Shown: positions 9,702-20,258, counted from the stretch's first letter. The stretch: DNA of 64,000 bases from Phocicoccus schoeneichii (GCF_014635565.1 NZ_BMDB01000001.1:744001-808000), one strand, 5' to 3'. Numbers and translations are program-made. Notes: generated from the sequence alone by a model not told the origin.

Positions 9702-10787
9702 TTATGCATTACGTTGTCTAGCGTCTCCTGCACGTCTCATAGCTTCCCCTACGTTACGCACACATAACATAAGAACTAAGATTAGGATTGCGGCAGGTGC
9801 CCAAATCCATGGTCTATGACGTAATGTTTGTGTTTGAGTTGCATAACTCATGAGTGTACCGAGAGATGGTGTATCTTCAGGGAAACCGAATCCGATGAAT
9901 GATAGACCGGACTCAATACCGATGTTACCCGCTAAGTTAAGCGTTGCGTTAACAATAATAATACCTACTAAGTTTGGCAATAATTGTGTAAAGATAATCT
10001 TAATATGTGAGCTTCCGAGTGTTCTTGATGCGTTGATGTAATCCAGTTCTTTCTCTTGAATCGCTACTGAACGAATCAGACGTGCAGTACCTACCCAAAG
10101 GAAAGCAGCCATGATTAGTGAGAAACTAAGGATGTCATAGTCTGGTGAAATAGTAACGTAAACGATAATAACCATTAAGAATGGCAATACCATGAAGAAG
10201 TCTACGATACGCATCATAATGTTATCGATGTGGCCACCGAAGTAACCTGCAACGACTCCATAAACGACACCGAACCCTACTGAAATTCCTGTAACTAAGA
10301 ATCCGATAGCAAGCGAGTTTCTTGTACCAATAATCAATTGTCCAAAGACGTCACGTCCACCGTAGTCTGTACCTAAACGGAATGTATCTCCAGGTGGTTC
10401 GTTAATTGCAAATAAGTCTACAAATACTATCTCAGATTGCTTCAGGAATAACGTAAGTCCAAACACATAAGATGTGATTACGACCAGAATAATGAAACTG
10501 AACAATGCAAGTTTGTCATGTATAACTTCTTGAATCAAGATCCTCCAACCTGGTGTTGAACGCGGTAATGACTCCTGATCAATTGCCCCATGTCCTTCAC
10601 CACTCGCGCCTGGATTTGCTTGCATATGTGTGTCAATGTCATGTGGAGTTGCATCTGTACGATCTTTGCTGAATGAGTCATTTTTAGTTGAATGAGTTTT
10701 TTCGTGCATATCTTTGTCTAATCGTTCACGATCTTCATTTAGCTCTTGTTTATCTAATTTTCTTTTTTCATCTTCAAATTTTGTCAT
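9702..10787 (-). CDS. oppC: Oligopeptide ABC transporter permease OppC
   Basis: A 361-residue inner-membrane permease of the DppC/OppC type with six predicted membrane segments. The cytoplasmic EAA loop (NASRTLGSSHIKIIFTQLLP) contacts the ATPases. The first ~85 residues are an unusually long, highly charged, Ser/Asp/Lys/His-rich hydrophilic extension before the conserved core starts near TPGWRILIQEV. This is longer than a standard OppC N-terminus, and its role is unknown. It follows oppB by 12 bases in the oppD-F-B-C operon. Confidence 0.92.
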   Translation of the reverse strand: MTKFEDEKRKLDKQELNEDRERLDKDMHEKTHSTKNDSFSKDRTDATPHDIDTHMQANPGASGEGHGAIDQESLPRSTPGWRILIQEVIHDKLALFSFIILVVITSYVFGLTLFLKQSEIVFVDLFAINEPPGDTFRLGTDYGGRDVFGQLIIGTRNSLAIGFLVTGISVGFGVVYGVVAGYFGGHIDNIMMRIVDFFMVLPFLMVIIVYVTISPDYDILSFSLIMAAFLWVGTARLIRSVAIQEKELDYINASRTLGSSHIKIIFTQLLPNLVGIIIVNATLNLAGNIGIESGLSFIGFGFPEDTPSLGTLMSYATQTQTLRHRPWIWAPAAILILVLMLCVRNVGEAMRRAGDARQRNA

Positions 10788-10799
10788 TATGCACCCTCC

Positions 10800-11762
10800 T
10801 TATTTAATTCTGATCCTTGGATCTACGATACTTAAAATAATGTCAGATAATAACGCACCAACGATTGCTAAGAATCCATACATTAGGATAAGTACGTTCG
10901 CTACTGAGAAATCACGCGTAGAGATTGATTCTAAGAATAATCGACCCATACCCGGATACGCATAGATTTGCTCGATAAAGATAGACCCACCAAGTAATCC
11001 AGTAATTTCATAACCGAAGAATGCTGCAATTGGAATGATTGAGTTTCTGAAAATGTGCTTCGTATATACTTTACTTTCTGATACACCTTTAGCACGAGCT
11101 AATGTAACATAATCTTTTTGTTTCGTTTCGATAATTCCACTACGTAAGTACTGAACTGTACCAACGAGACCAATCAGTGCGATTGAGAAGGCTGGTAAGA
11201 CTAAGTGATACATCTTACTAATCACGTATTCAAATGTGCCTGGTGTAACTTTTGCATCTACTGAACCTGAAGTTGGGAACCAACCTAAGTTGTAACCAAA
11301 TACAAGTAACATAAGTAAACCGAACATGAAAGTTGGTGTTGCGAAACCAAGATAAGTATAACCTGTAATTACTGAGTCTAAGAATGTGTCGTTGTATCTA
11401 CCAGATACTAAACCTAGTGGTAAACCGATAAGGTAGATAAGTACAGCTGAGAATAACGATAACCAAACCGTATTCATTAAACGGTCTCCGATAACGTCAA
11501 GAACCGGTTGTTTTTTGAAGTAAGAGTTTCCAAAGTCACCTTGTAACATATTTATAACCCAGTCTTTGTACTGAATGTACCATGGGTTATTTAGTCCTAA
11601 CATTTCACGTTGTCTCTCTATGGCTTCGGCCGGGATGTTAGGATCAATTACTCCACTTAGTGCATCCCCTGGCATGAGTGACGCTAAGAAGAAGATGAGC
11701 AAACTCAAGATGATTAATTGTGGAAGTGATACTAATAATCTTCGTATTGTAAATTTAAGCAT
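10800..11762 (-). CDS. oppB: Oligopeptide ABC transporter permease OppB
   Basis: A 320-residue permease that pairs with OppC to form the membrane pore. It starts with the characteristic TIRRLLVSLPQLIILSLLIF segment. It has six membrane spans and the EAA loop LARAKGVSESKVYTKHIFRN. Its ATG overlaps the oppF 3' end by eight bases, indicating coupled translation. A proline/glycine-rich C-terminal DPRIRI motif is typical of the family. Confidence 0.94.
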   Translation of the reverse strand: MLKFTIRRLLVSLPQLIILSLLIFFLASLMPGDALSGVIDPNIPAEAIERQREMLGLNNPWYIQYKDWVINMLQGDFGNSYFKKQPVLDVIGDRLMNTVWLSLFSAVLIYLIGLPLGLVSGRYNDTFLDSVITGYTYLGFATPTFMFGLLMLLVFGYNLGWFPTSGSVDAKVTPGTFEYVISKMYHLVLPAFSIALIGLVGTVQYLRSGIIETKQKDYVTLARAKGVSESKVYTKHIFRNSIIPIAAFFGYEITGLLGGSIFIEQIYAYPGMGRLFLESISTRDFSVANVLILMYGFLAIVGALLSDIILSIVDPRIRIK

Positions 11763-12705
11763 TTACTTGTTCTCCTCCTTTTGGCGGTAATGCAACCTTA
11801 TGGTTTTCACTGATACTCACTAATGGGAACGGCTTGCCGTTTTCATCTAAATATTCGTGGAAGTGATTTTCATATTCAATTCTCACTTCTTCGCGTCTCT
11901 GTAAGTTTCTTTCGATGTTATCCACGTTTGTATCTGGAATAGCTGCAATTAAGCGCTTCGTGTAGATATGTTGAGGATTGTTGAAAATTTCTTCTGCTGG
12001 ACCTTCTTCAACAAGTCGTCCGTGATACATGATTCCAATCCATTCACACATGTGTCTTACTACCCCAAGGTCATGGGCAATGAACAACATTGTAAGGCCC
12101 ATTTCTTGTTGAATTTCTTGCATGAAGTTTAACACTTGTGCTTGTACTGATACGTCTAGCGCTGATACAGGTTCATCAGCGATAATTAGTTCAGGATTCA
12201 GTGCAATTGCACGCGCAACTCCAATACGTTGTCTCTGACCACCCGAGAATTCGTGTGGATATTTGTATAATGAACCTGGTGGAAGACCTACTTTATTCAG
12301 TAAACCAAGTACTTCTTCAATCAAGTCATCTTTTGATTTTCTATGATAGTTTTTGATTGGCTCTGCAACGATATCGAATACGCGTTTACGCGGGTTTAAA
12401 GATGAATATGGATCCTGGAAAATCATTTGAATTTCAGAACTTACGTCTACTTTTTTACCCGAGTTCATTTTTTCACCTTTGTAAAAAATCTCTCCATCAG
12501 TTACATGGTTAAGACCAATAACAGCTTTCCCAGTCGTTGTTTTACCTGAACCAGATTCACCAACAAGACCATATGTCTTACCTTTAGGGATTCTGATTGA
12601 TACACCATCGACTGCACGAACGTAATCTTTTGTGGTATTGAAAAACCCACCTTTAATTGGATAGTGAACTTTTAAGTCTTTCACTTCTAATAAATATTCG
12701 CTCAC
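11755..12705 (-). CDS. oppF: Oligopeptide ABC transporter ATP-binding protein OppF
   Basis: A 316-residue ABC ATPase that powers peptide import with OppD. Walker A is GESGSGKT (49-56), the signature is FSGGQRQRIGVARAIAL, and Walker B is ELIIADEPVSALDVS. The C-terminal oligopeptide/dipeptide domain (HIYTKRLIAAIP) is present. The start is GTG at 12705, overlapping the oppD TAG by one base (TAGTG), so it is translationally coupled to oppD. Confidence 0.95.
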   Translation of the reverse strand: MSEYLLEVKDLKVHYPIKGGFFNTTKDYVRAVDGVSIRIPKGKTYGLVGESGSGKTTTGKAVIGLNHVTDGEIFYKGEKMNSGKKVDVSSEIQMIFQDPYSSLNPRKRVFDIVAEPIKNYHRKSKDDLIEEVLGLLNKVGLPPGSLYKYPHEFSGGQRQRIGVARAIALNPELIIADEPVSALDVSVQAQVLNFMQEIQQEMGLTMLFIAHDLGVVRHMCEWIGIMYHGRLVEEGPAEEIFNNPQHIYTKRLIAAIPDTNVDNIERNLQRREEVRIEYENHFHEYLDENGKPFPLVSISENHKVALPPKGGEQVNA

Positions 12706-13751
12706 TACACATTACCTCCTTGCTCAAGCTCATCAAATTGTTCTTGCTCTACTTGTTTAGTAATCTCATCAGATGATTCTAAGTAGAAGTTTTTATAGCA
12801 TGTACATCTTACAAAATGCCCTTCAGATACTTCACGTAATTGTGGGTTATGTTCATGCTCATCTGCACTAATCCAAGGAATTCTTGGTGCAAAACGACAA
12901 CCCTCTCTGTCCATCTTGTTTAAGGCAGGAACTACACCTTGAATAACGTGTAACTTACCACCGAGCATGTCCTCACTTGGAAGCGAGTTTAATAGACTTC
13001 TTGTATATGGATGCAATGGGTTTTTAAATAGTTCTCTTACTGGAGCAAGTTCAACAATTTGACCTGCATACATTACGGCTACTCTATCTGCCATCTCTGC
13101 TACTACACCGAGATCGTGTGTAATCATTAATACCCCAGATCCTAAATCATCTTTTAACTCACGAATCAGATCTAGGATTTGCGCTTGAATTGTAACGTCT
13201 AGTGCTGTTGTTGGTTCATCTGCAATGAGAAGCTTTGGACTGTTTGCAATCGCAATCGCAATTACCACACGCTGTCTCATACCGCCTGAAAGTTCGTGTG
13301 GATATGAATCACCAACACGTTCAGCATTTGGGATTCCTACTCTATCTAAGAGTTCAATCGCATATGCTTCACGTTCACTTTTCTTTTTAGTTTCATGAAT
13401 ATCTAATGTTTCAACAATTTGTGCTTTAATTCGCATTAGAGGGTTTAACGCTGTCATCGGGTCTTGGAAAATCATCGAGAAATCTCCACCACGAACTTTA
13501 TTCATTTCACTCTCTTTGGCTTCAAGTATATTTTTTCCATCGAAAGTAACTTCGCCTTCAACACGTGCCTTCTTATGTAGTTTCATTAATGAAAATGCTG
13601 TAACACTTTTACCTGAACCAGATTCTCCTACAAGTGCGAGTACTTCATTGTGACCGATATCAAACGTCACATCTTCCACAGCAGGATAATATTCGCCATC
13701 GATTTTAAACGATGTAGTCAATCCTTTTACTTGCAATAATTTGTCTGACAT
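12705..13751 (-). CDS. oppD: Oligopeptide ABC transporter ATP-binding protein OppD
   Basis: A 348-residue ABC ATPase and first gene of the operon. Walker A is GESGSGKS (42-49), the signature is LSGGMRQRVVIAIAIA, and Walker B is LLIADEPTTALDVT. I chose ATG 13751 because AGGTG is correctly spaced for it; a GTG three codons earlier overlaps that ribosome site. The C-terminal region that carries four cysteines in many OppD/DppD proteins keeps only GCRFAPR and a CTC pair, with the usual second Cys (RC) replaced by RI. An Fe-S cluster there is therefore doubtful. Confidence 0.95.
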   Translation of the reverse strand: MSDKLLQVKGLTTSFKIDGEYYPAVEDVTFDIGHNEVLALVGESGSGKSVTAFSLMKLHKKARVEGEVTFDGKNILEAKESEMNKVRGGDFSMIFQDPMTALNPLMRIKAQIVETLDIHETKKKSEREAYAIELLDRVGIPNAERVGDSYPHELSGGMRQRVVIAIAIANSPKLLIADEPTTALDVTIQAQILDLIRELKDDLGSGVLMITHDLGVVAEMADRVAVMYAGQIVELAPVRELFKNPLHPYTRSLLNSLPSEDMLGGKLHVIQGVVPALNKMDREGCRFAPRIPWISADEHEHNPQLREVSEGHFVRCTCYKNFYLESSDEITKQVEQEQFDELEQGGNV

Positions 13752-13799
13752 ACTTATCACCTATACTTTCTAACGATTATGTAACTGTCCAATGTAATT

Positions 13800-13828
13800 A
13801 TTGTAATGCTCGATAAAATTTAAAGCAA
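13800..13828 (-). promoter_or_regulatory. Promoter of oppDFBC
   Basis: Minus strand -35 TTGCTT (13823-13828), 17-base spacer, -10 TACAAT (13800-13805), about 50 bases upstream of the oppD start. Confidence 0.6.
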
Positions 13829-13850
13829 TACGATAATTCAAAAAAATTTC

Positions 13851-13880
13851 TGTTTTCAGAATAGTAAACGCTTTAGTACT
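13851..13880 (-). promoter_or_regulatory. CodY-box-like and cre-like sequences upstream of opp
   Basis: The minus strand reads ACTATTCTGAAAACA at 13851-13865, matching 11 of 15 positions of the CodY box AATTTTCWGAAAATT. Overlapping AGTAAACGCTTTAG resembles a CcpA cre. CodY control of opp is known in relatives; here it rests on the motif. Confidence 0.35.
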
Positions 13881-13957
13881 ATAATAATATATTCTGTAAA
13901 TATACTAAAGACGACCTGAAAACGCTAACATCTATTATAGCCTATGTACTATACAAT

Positions 13958-13986
13958 TTGTCTAGTTTAATGTAAAATAATTTATA
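13958..13986 (+). promoter_or_regulatory. Possible promoter of the DUF2929 gene
   Basis: TTGTCT, 17 bases, TTTATA, about 30 bases before the start codon. Both hexamers are imperfect. Confidence 0.35.
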
Positions 13987-14016
13987 AGAAATGAAATTTT
14001 TTTAGGAGTGTGCATT

Positions 14017-14220
14017 GTGAGATACATCGCGACGTTCTTTTGGGCATTCTTGCTCACGCAAATGGTGAACTTTATCCTAAACAGCTTAAACGGTGGCGGA
14101 CAGCTATATGTCGGCATCGGTGTGTTATTAGCTGTTCTCATCTCATTGACTGTGTTTATCTTGGACATCATGTTAAAACCAGATAAAAACTACCGTGAAG
14201 TTATAGAAGATGAGCAGTAA
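14017..14220 (+). CDS. Small DUF2929 (YjzD-type) membrane protein
   Basis: A 67-residue protein with two membrane segments (ATFFWAFLLTQMVNFIL and VGIGVLLAVLISLTVFILDI) and a short charged tail. It resembles the YjzD/DUF2929 family that sits beside fabHF or opp genes in Bacillus and Staphylococcus; the function is unknown. I chose the GTG at 14017 because AGGAG (14004-14008) is eight bases upstream. An earlier GTG lies inside that ribosome site. Confidence 0.78.
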   Translation: MRYIATFFWAFLLTQMVNFILNSLNGGGQLYVGIGVLLAVLISLTVFILDIMLKPDKNYREVIEDEQ

Positions 14221-14226
14221 TTTGGT

Positions 14227-14260
14227 AGACTCTAATTAATAAGTTAGAGTCTTTTTTTTA
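14227..14260 (+). terminator. Terminator between DUF2929 gene and glpK
   Basis: Nine-bp stem AGACTCTAA/TTAGAGTCT with a long T-tract. It ends only about 27 bases before the glpK start, leaving no room for a full promoter between them. Confidence 0.88.
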
Positions 14261-14271
14261 TTCTTTTTTAA

Positions 14272-15786
<1,515 letters not shown>

Positions 15787-15797
15787 AAGATAAAAAA

Positions 15798-15840
15798 ATG
15801 CCTGTAGCTTGAGAAATTACTCAATCTACAGGCATCTTTT
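15798..15840. terminator. Bidirectional terminator between glpK and clpB
   Basis: Ten-bp stem ATGCCTGTAG/CTACAGGCAT extended by TTGAG/CTCAA, with T-tracts on both strands, shared by the convergent glpK and clpB. Confidence 0.9.
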
Positions 15841-18431
15841 TATAGGACTTCGAATTTAAGTTCATCGTCAACTAAATCAACGTTTACTTTAAGTCCTTCT
15901 TCTAAATCCATTTCAATCATTTTACGCGCAAGAGGCGTTTCAATTTGTCTTTGAATGAATCGTTTTAATGGTCGTGCACCGAATTGTGGTTCGTACGCTT
16001 CATCCGCAATCCATTTTTTAACTCTATCTGTAACTTTGATACTCATGTGTTGATCATTTAATCTATCATTTAATTCTTTGATAAGTTTATCAACAATACC
16101 AGTCATATTTTCTTTAGATAAAGGACTGAACATCACGATGTCATCCATTCGGTTGATGATTTCTGGTTTAAAGTAATTGTGTACTTCGTTCATTACAACT
16201 TCGCGTGTTTTATCTGTAATTTCTCCACCTTGAACAACGGTATCAAGTAGATAATGTGAGCCGATATTTGAAGTCATAATTAAAATCGTATTTTTGAAGT
16301 CGACTGTACGTCCTTTAGAGTCAGTCAATCTACCGTCATCCATCACTTGAAGTAAGATATTAAACACATCTGTATGTGCTTTTTCAACTTCGTCTAACAG
16401 AATGACTGAATATGGGTGACGACGTACAGCTTCAGTAAGCTGGCCACCTTCTTCAAATCCAACATATCCTGGAGGTGCACCTATTAAACGAGACACAGAA
16501 TGTTTTTCCATGTACTCACTCATGTCAATTCGAATCATGTTATCTTCTGAATCAAAGAGTGTAGCGGCTAACGCTTTAGCAAGTTCTGTTTTACCAACAC
16601 CAGTCGGACCTAAGAATAGGAAACTACCGATTGGTCTATTTGGATCTTTGATACCTGCTCTCGCACGAACAACAGCATCTGACACAAGATCTACTGCTTC
16701 ATCTTGCCCTACTACTCTATTGTGGAGTAGAGATGGTAAGTTCAAGAGTTTGTCTTTCTCAGTCTCAACAAGTTTCGTAACAGGAATTCCTGTCCACTGA
16801 GACACGATCATACCGATCTCTTCTTCAGTCACAACTTCACGAATAATACGGTCTTCACCAGCAGTGTCTTTTTGAAGCGCTTCTTCAAGTGTTTTTAACT
16901 CAGATTCTAACTTCGGAATAATACCGTGCTGAAGTTCTGCTGCACGTTCTAGTTGATAATTGCTTTCGGCCTCTTCTAGTTCTTGACGCGCTTTATCAAT
17001 CTCTGCACGTTTAGCACTTACGCCTTCAATTTGTTCACGCTCACGGTCAACACGAGATTGTAGTTTTTTTTGTTCTTCTCTTAAGTCCGCAAGCTCTTTT
17101 TGAAGTTCCTCTAATCTATTCTTCGATACAGAGTCATCTTCTTTTAAGAGTGCTTGTTCTTCAATTTCCATCTGCATCACACGTCTGTTAATTTGATCGA
17201 GTTCAGTTGGGTTTGATCCCATTTCAGTGCGAATTGTTGCACTTGCTTGGTCAACTAAGTCAATTGCTTTGTCCGGTAAGAAACGGTCTGTGATGTAACG
17301 GTCAGATAATTCCGCTGCTGCAACGAGCGCTCTGTCTGTGATACGTACACCATGGTGCACTTCATAACGCTCTTTAAGTCCACGAAGAATTGAAATGGTA
17401 TCTTCTACATCTGGCTCACTCACCTGAACTTTTTGGAAACGACGTTCTAATGCTGAGTCTTTTTCGATAAACTCACGGTACTCATTAAGTGTTGTCGCAC
17501 CAATCATGTGCAGTTCGCCACGGGCAAGCATCGGTTTTAGCATGTTACCTGCATCCATTGCACCGTCTGTTTTACCTGCACCAACAAGCATATGCACTTC
17601 GTCGATAAAGAGTAAGATACGCCCATCGGCTTCTTCAATTTCTTTTAATACTGCTTTTAATCTTTCTTCAAACTCACCACGATATTTCGCACCAGCAACA
17701 AGTGCTGATAAATCGAGTTCAAAAATTGTTTTATCAAGCAATGAATCTGGAACGTCGCGACGTACGATACGTTGCGCGAGTCCTTCCACAATTGCTGTTT
17801 TACCAACACCTGGTTCACCGATTAACACAGGGTTATTTTTACGTTTTCTACTTAATATACGAATTGTGTTACGAATTTCTTCGTCACGACCAATGACAGG
17901 ATCCATGTTCCCTTTTCGAACTTCTTCTACTAAGTCACGACCATATTTTTGTAACACTTCATATTGTACTTCTGGGTTTTGTGTTGTCACATGATTTCCC
18001 CCTCTTATTTTTTTAATGATTTCTTTAATAACTTCTGTTTTATTTCCTACAGATTCTTTTAGTCTTTCGTCTATTTCCATTGCTGCTAAGAGAATGTGTT
18101 CTTGAGATATATATTGATCGTTCATGTCTTCCATAATGGAAGTGGCTTTACTTACTAGGTTTGAGAAACCTTGAGACATATATTGTCCGTATTGTACATT
18201 CTCTCCACTCACTGTATTGTGCATGCTTAGTTTTTTATCATAAGAATCAAGTAATGCATCCACATTGATGTTTGCACGTTGCAGGACATCGCTTGCCATA
18301 GAATCTGGCACAGTGAATAATGCTTTCATTACTGCTTCTAGTTCTATTGTTTGTAATTTTAAATCTACTGAAAGTTGTTGCGCACGTTCGATCACGGATT
18401 GAACGGCGTAAGTCATTTTGTTAATATCCAA
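15840..18431 (-). CDS. clpB: ATP-dependent chaperone ClpB
   Basis: An 863-residue Hsp100 disaggregase that works with DnaK to recover aggregated proteins. It has the N-domain, first AAA+ module (GEPGVGKT), a middle coiled coil at about 410-530, and second AAA+ module ([15 protein letters not shown]). There is no ClpP-docking IGF/L loop expected for this class. The start is TTG at 18431 ([12 protein letters not shown], as in S. aureus), six bases after AGGTG. The longer GTG start would lie inside the ribosome site. Two CtsR boxes flank its promoter. Confidence 0.97.
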   Translation of the reverse strand: MDINKMTYAVQSVIERAQQLSVDLKLQTIELEAVMKALFTVPDSMASDVLQRANINVDALLDSYDKKLSMHNTVSGENVQYGQYMSQGFSNLVSKATSIMEDMNDQYISQEHILLAAMEIDERLKESVGNKTEVIKEIIKKIRGGNHVTTQNPEVQYEVLQKYGRDLVEEVRKGNMDPVIGRDEEIRNTIRILSRKRKNNPVLIGEPGVGKTAIVEGLAQRIVRRDVPDSLLDKTIFELDLSALVAGAKYRGEFEERLKAVLKEIEEADGRILLFIDEVHMLVGAGKTDGAMDAGNMLKPMLARGELHMIGATTLNEYREFIEKDSALERRFQKVQVSEPDVEDTISILRGLKERYEVHHGVRITDRALVAAAELSDRYITDRFLPDKAIDLVDQASATIRTEMGSNPTELDQINRRVMQMEIEEQALLKEDDSVSKNRLEELQKELADLREEQKKLQSRVDREREQIEGVSAKRAEIDKARQELEEAESNYQLERAAELQHGIIPKLESELKTLEEALQKDTAGEDRIIREVVTEEEIGMIVSQWTGIPVTKLVETEKDKLLNLPSLLHNRVVGQDEAVDLVSDAVVRARAGIKDPNRPIGSFLFLGPTGVGKTELAKALAATLFDSEDNMIRIDMSEYMEKHSVSRLIGAPPGYVGFEEGGQLTEAVRRHPYSVILLDEVEKAHTDVFNILLQVMDDGRLTDSKGRTVDFKNTILIMTSNIGSHYLLDTVVQGGEITDKTREVVMNEVHNYFKPEIINRMDDIVMFSPLSKENMTGIVDKLIKELNDRLNDQHMSIKVTDRVKKWIADEAYEPQFGARPLKRFIQRQIETPLARKMIEMDLEEGLKVNVDLVDDELKFEVL

Positions 18432-18456
18432 GTCTATCACCTCGAATTAAATTTCG

Positions 18457-18473
18457 TTTGACCAATTTTGACT
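18457..18473 (-). promoter_or_regulatory. CtsR box, proximal
   Basis: The minus strand reads AGTCAAAATTGGTCAAA, the direct heptad repeat recognised by the heat-shock repressor CtsR, between the -10 and the clpB start. Confidence 0.9.
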
Positions 18474-18481
18474 ATACCTAT

Positions 18482-18509
18482 ATTATACACGCTATACAGT
18501 ATAAAGCAA
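18482..18509 (-). promoter_or_regulatory. clpB promoter
   Basis: Minus strand -35 TTGCTT (18504-18509), 16-base spacer, -10 TATAAT (18482-18487), bracketed by two CtsR boxes. Confidence 0.75.
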
Positions 18510-18526
18510 GACATTCGCACGATAAT

Positions 18527-18543
18527 TTTGACCTTTTTTGACT
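18527..18543. promoter_or_regulatory. CtsR box, distal
   Basis: The minus strand reads AGTCAAAAAAGGTCAAA, a second CtsR heptad repeat 18 bases upstream of the clpB -35. On the plus strand it contains TTGACT (18538-18543), a possible -35 for divergent uppP. Confidence 0.88.
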
Positions 18544-18610
18544 ATTAGTTCAACTTTATTTTTATCGTCAATTAGTTTATAGTTAATATGTTAAACATTA
18601 GGAGGCATTT

Positions 18611-19432
18611 ATGGATATTATAGAAATTTTAAAGTACATTTTTCTTGGTTTTCTTCAAGGAATTACAGAGCCTATTCCTGTATCTTCCAGTGGACATTTA
18701 GTCATCGCACGTGAACTTCTCGGTATTGAAGCTAAAGGACTTTCATTTGAAATGTTATTAAATACCGCTTCACTCATCGCTATACTCTATATCTATTGGA
18801 AAGATATTATTGAAATTGCAAAAAACTTTTTCGGATATCTTGCTGGACAGAGAGATGAAGAAGCAAAAGAAGATTTTAAATATGTCATTTATTTAATAAT
18901 CGCAACTATTCCAATTGGATTTGCTGGTTTCTTACTTAAAGACGTTGTCGGAGATAACGTGACAGTTGGATTCATTGGAGTTATGTTACTCATTACAGGT
19001 GTTGCATTATGGATTATTCAAAATAAAAATGGTGAGAAAAGAGACGGTGAAATCACTGTAAAAGATTCTATTATTGTAGGACTTGCACAATGTATCGCGA
19101 TCATTCCGGGGATCAGCCGAAGCGGATCAACACTCGTTGCATCAATGGCTGTTGGATTAAAACAAAAAAATGCACTTCGTTTCGTGTTCTTACTATACAT
19201 TCCAGTTTCAGTAGGTACAGCATTATTATCCGTCAGTGATCTTTTCAACGATCCGGATATGAATACATTATGGTTACCATACTTACTCGCATTCATTGCA
19301 TCACTAATCATGACATACTTCGGATTCAAGATTCTGAAAGGACTCATGGAAAACAGCAAACTGAACTACTTTAGTTACTACTGTTTCGCACTCGGAACAT
19401 TCTCAATTCTTTACCAAATCTTTTGGGCGTAA
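18611..19432 (+). CDS. uppP: Undecaprenyl-diphosphatase UppP/BacA
   Basis: A 273-residue polytopic phosphatase that recycles undecaprenyl pyrophosphate to the monophosphate carrier for peptidoglycan and teichoic acid synthesis; overproduction gives bacitracin resistance in relatives. The two signature motifs are LQGITEPIPVSSSGH (residues 15-29) and PGISRSGST (about 166). TEPIP replaces the commoner TEFLP, but the catalytic Glu, Ser and His positions are kept. AGGAGG precedes the ATG. It is divergent from clpB. Confidence 0.96.
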   Translation: MDIIEILKYIFLGFLQGITEPIPVSSSGHLVIARELLGIEAKGLSFEMLLNTASLIAILYIYWKDIIEIAKNFFGYLAGQRDEEAKEDFKYVIYLIIATIPIGFAGFLLKDVVGDNVTVGFIGVMLLITGVALWIIQNKNGEKRDGEITVKDSIIVGLAQCIAIIPGISRSGSTLVASMAVGLKQKNALRFVFLLYIPVSVGTALLSVSDLFNDPDMNTLWLPYLLAFIASLIMTYFGFKILKGLMENSKLNYFSYYCFALGTFSILYQIFWA

Positions 19433-19438
19433 GAAATA

Positions 19439-19474
19439 CCCTCATGTTGAACTCACATCAGCATGAGGGTTTTT
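19439..19474 (+). terminator. uppP terminator
   Basis: Stem CCCTCATG/CATGAGGG with additional TGA/TCA pairing and a T-tract, directly after uppP. Confidence 0.85.
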
Positions 19475-19487
19475 ATCTTTTAAAACC

Positions 19488-19515
19488 AAAAAACGTGCCT
19501 CCGTAAGGAGACACG
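19488..19515 (-). terminator. thiT terminator
   Basis: Stem CGTG-CTCC/GGAG-CACG with one mismatch and a GTAA-type loop, followed on the minus strand by TTTTTTGGTTTT. Confidence 0.8.
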
Positions 19516-19537
19516 CATTAAAATAAAGTTTCTTCTA

Positions 19538-20095
19538 TTATATAGATGCTTCTTTTGGTATAAATATTACTCGCGCTGCTTTGTACAGTAATACCATAAC
19601 AATCACACAGATGACTAGGTTAATGATTCCTGTTGATCCGTTGACGATTGCTGAATATAGCCAAGCTGGCTGTCCTTCAGGTGCATACATTCCGAAGAAC
19701 ACCATTCCAGATAGGAAATGGAATACCATGTATCTTACAAAAACAGCGAGTGTTGAAAAGATAATGATGTTTGTAAGTGTTGGATTTTTACTTGCAAATC
19801 CCGCTAATCCAAGTGCCATAAATGCTAACGGATAGTCTAGCAACACTTGAACTGGGTGGAAAAACCATGCAGCTGCATCGCCGAGTGCCATCTGTAATAA
19901 CGCCCAGATGAGTCCACCGAGAACTCCAGCACCAACGCCTCGTCGAATTGCTAAAATTAAAATCGGTACCATTGAGAAACTAAAGCTATACGGTCCAATT
20001 CTAAAACTAGAATCAATAAAATCAAGCCCCATTGAAAGCGCGGCTAAAATCGCAATTTCCATCATTACTATTAGTCGTTGTCTTGACGCGGTCAT
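19538..20095 (-). CDS. thiT: Thiamine ECF transporter S component ThiT
   Basis: A 185-residue, six-span membrane protein of the ThiT/YuaJ family. It binds thiamine and passes it to a shared ECF energy-coupling module encoded elsewhere. The ALSMGLDFI segment, GVLGGLIWALLQMALGDAAAW and the late HFLSGMVFFG segment are family hallmarks. The assignment is strongly supported by the TPP riboswitch directly upstream. ATG at 20095 follows AAAGGAG, which is embedded in a small hairpin that may mediate translational control. Confidence 0.93.
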   Translation of the reverse strand: MTASRQRLIVMMEIAILAALSMGLDFIDSSFRIGPYSFSFSMVPILILAIRRGVGAGVLGGLIWALLQMALGDAAAWFFHPVQVLLDYPLAFMALGLAGFASKNPTLTNIIIFSTLAVFVRYMVFHFLSGMVFFGMYAPEGQPAWLYSAIVNGSTGIINLVICVIVMVLLYKAARVIFIPKEASI

Positions 20096-20097
20096 CT

Positions 20098-20121
20098 AAA
20101 TAACTCCTTTTCAGTTACTTA
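20098..20121 (-). promoter_or_regulatory. Hairpin enclosing the thiT ribosome-binding site
   Basis: Minus-strand RNA AGUAACU-GAAAAGG-AGUUAUU can form seven pairs (one G-U) that place the AAGGAG ribosome site in the loop and stem, next to the TPP aptamer. Confidence 0.55.
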
Positions 20122-20137
20122 TGAACCACAAGACTCT

Positions 20138-20225
20138 ACCATATTCCTTCGCGAGCATTATCTCAATCAGGTTCTAGGGTTGTGAAATTTCCACTCTCAG
20201 CTTTACGCACCCCTTATGGTTCATA
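20138..20225 (-). promoter_or_regulatory. TPP riboswitch (THI element)
   Basis: The minus strand carries the conserved aptamer: GGGGTGC, CTGAGAG, ACCCT, GAACCTGAT, GATAATGC and CGAAGGAA in order, closed by ACCATA/TATGGT. This is the thiamine pyrophosphate sensor. A nine-base segment overlapping the P1 5' strand (TATGAACCA) is complementary to TGGTTCATA downstream (20120-20128), a likely switching helix. Confidence 0.96.
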
Positions 20226-20258
20226 GCATAATCATTGTACCGAACTTTAGACAAAAAG

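Noticed and set aside
17506-17994. A 162-codon plus-strand open frame inside clpB.
   Set aside because: It is antisense to the conserved first AAA+ module of ClpB, has no family resemblance or ribosome site of note, and reflects codon bias of the real gene.
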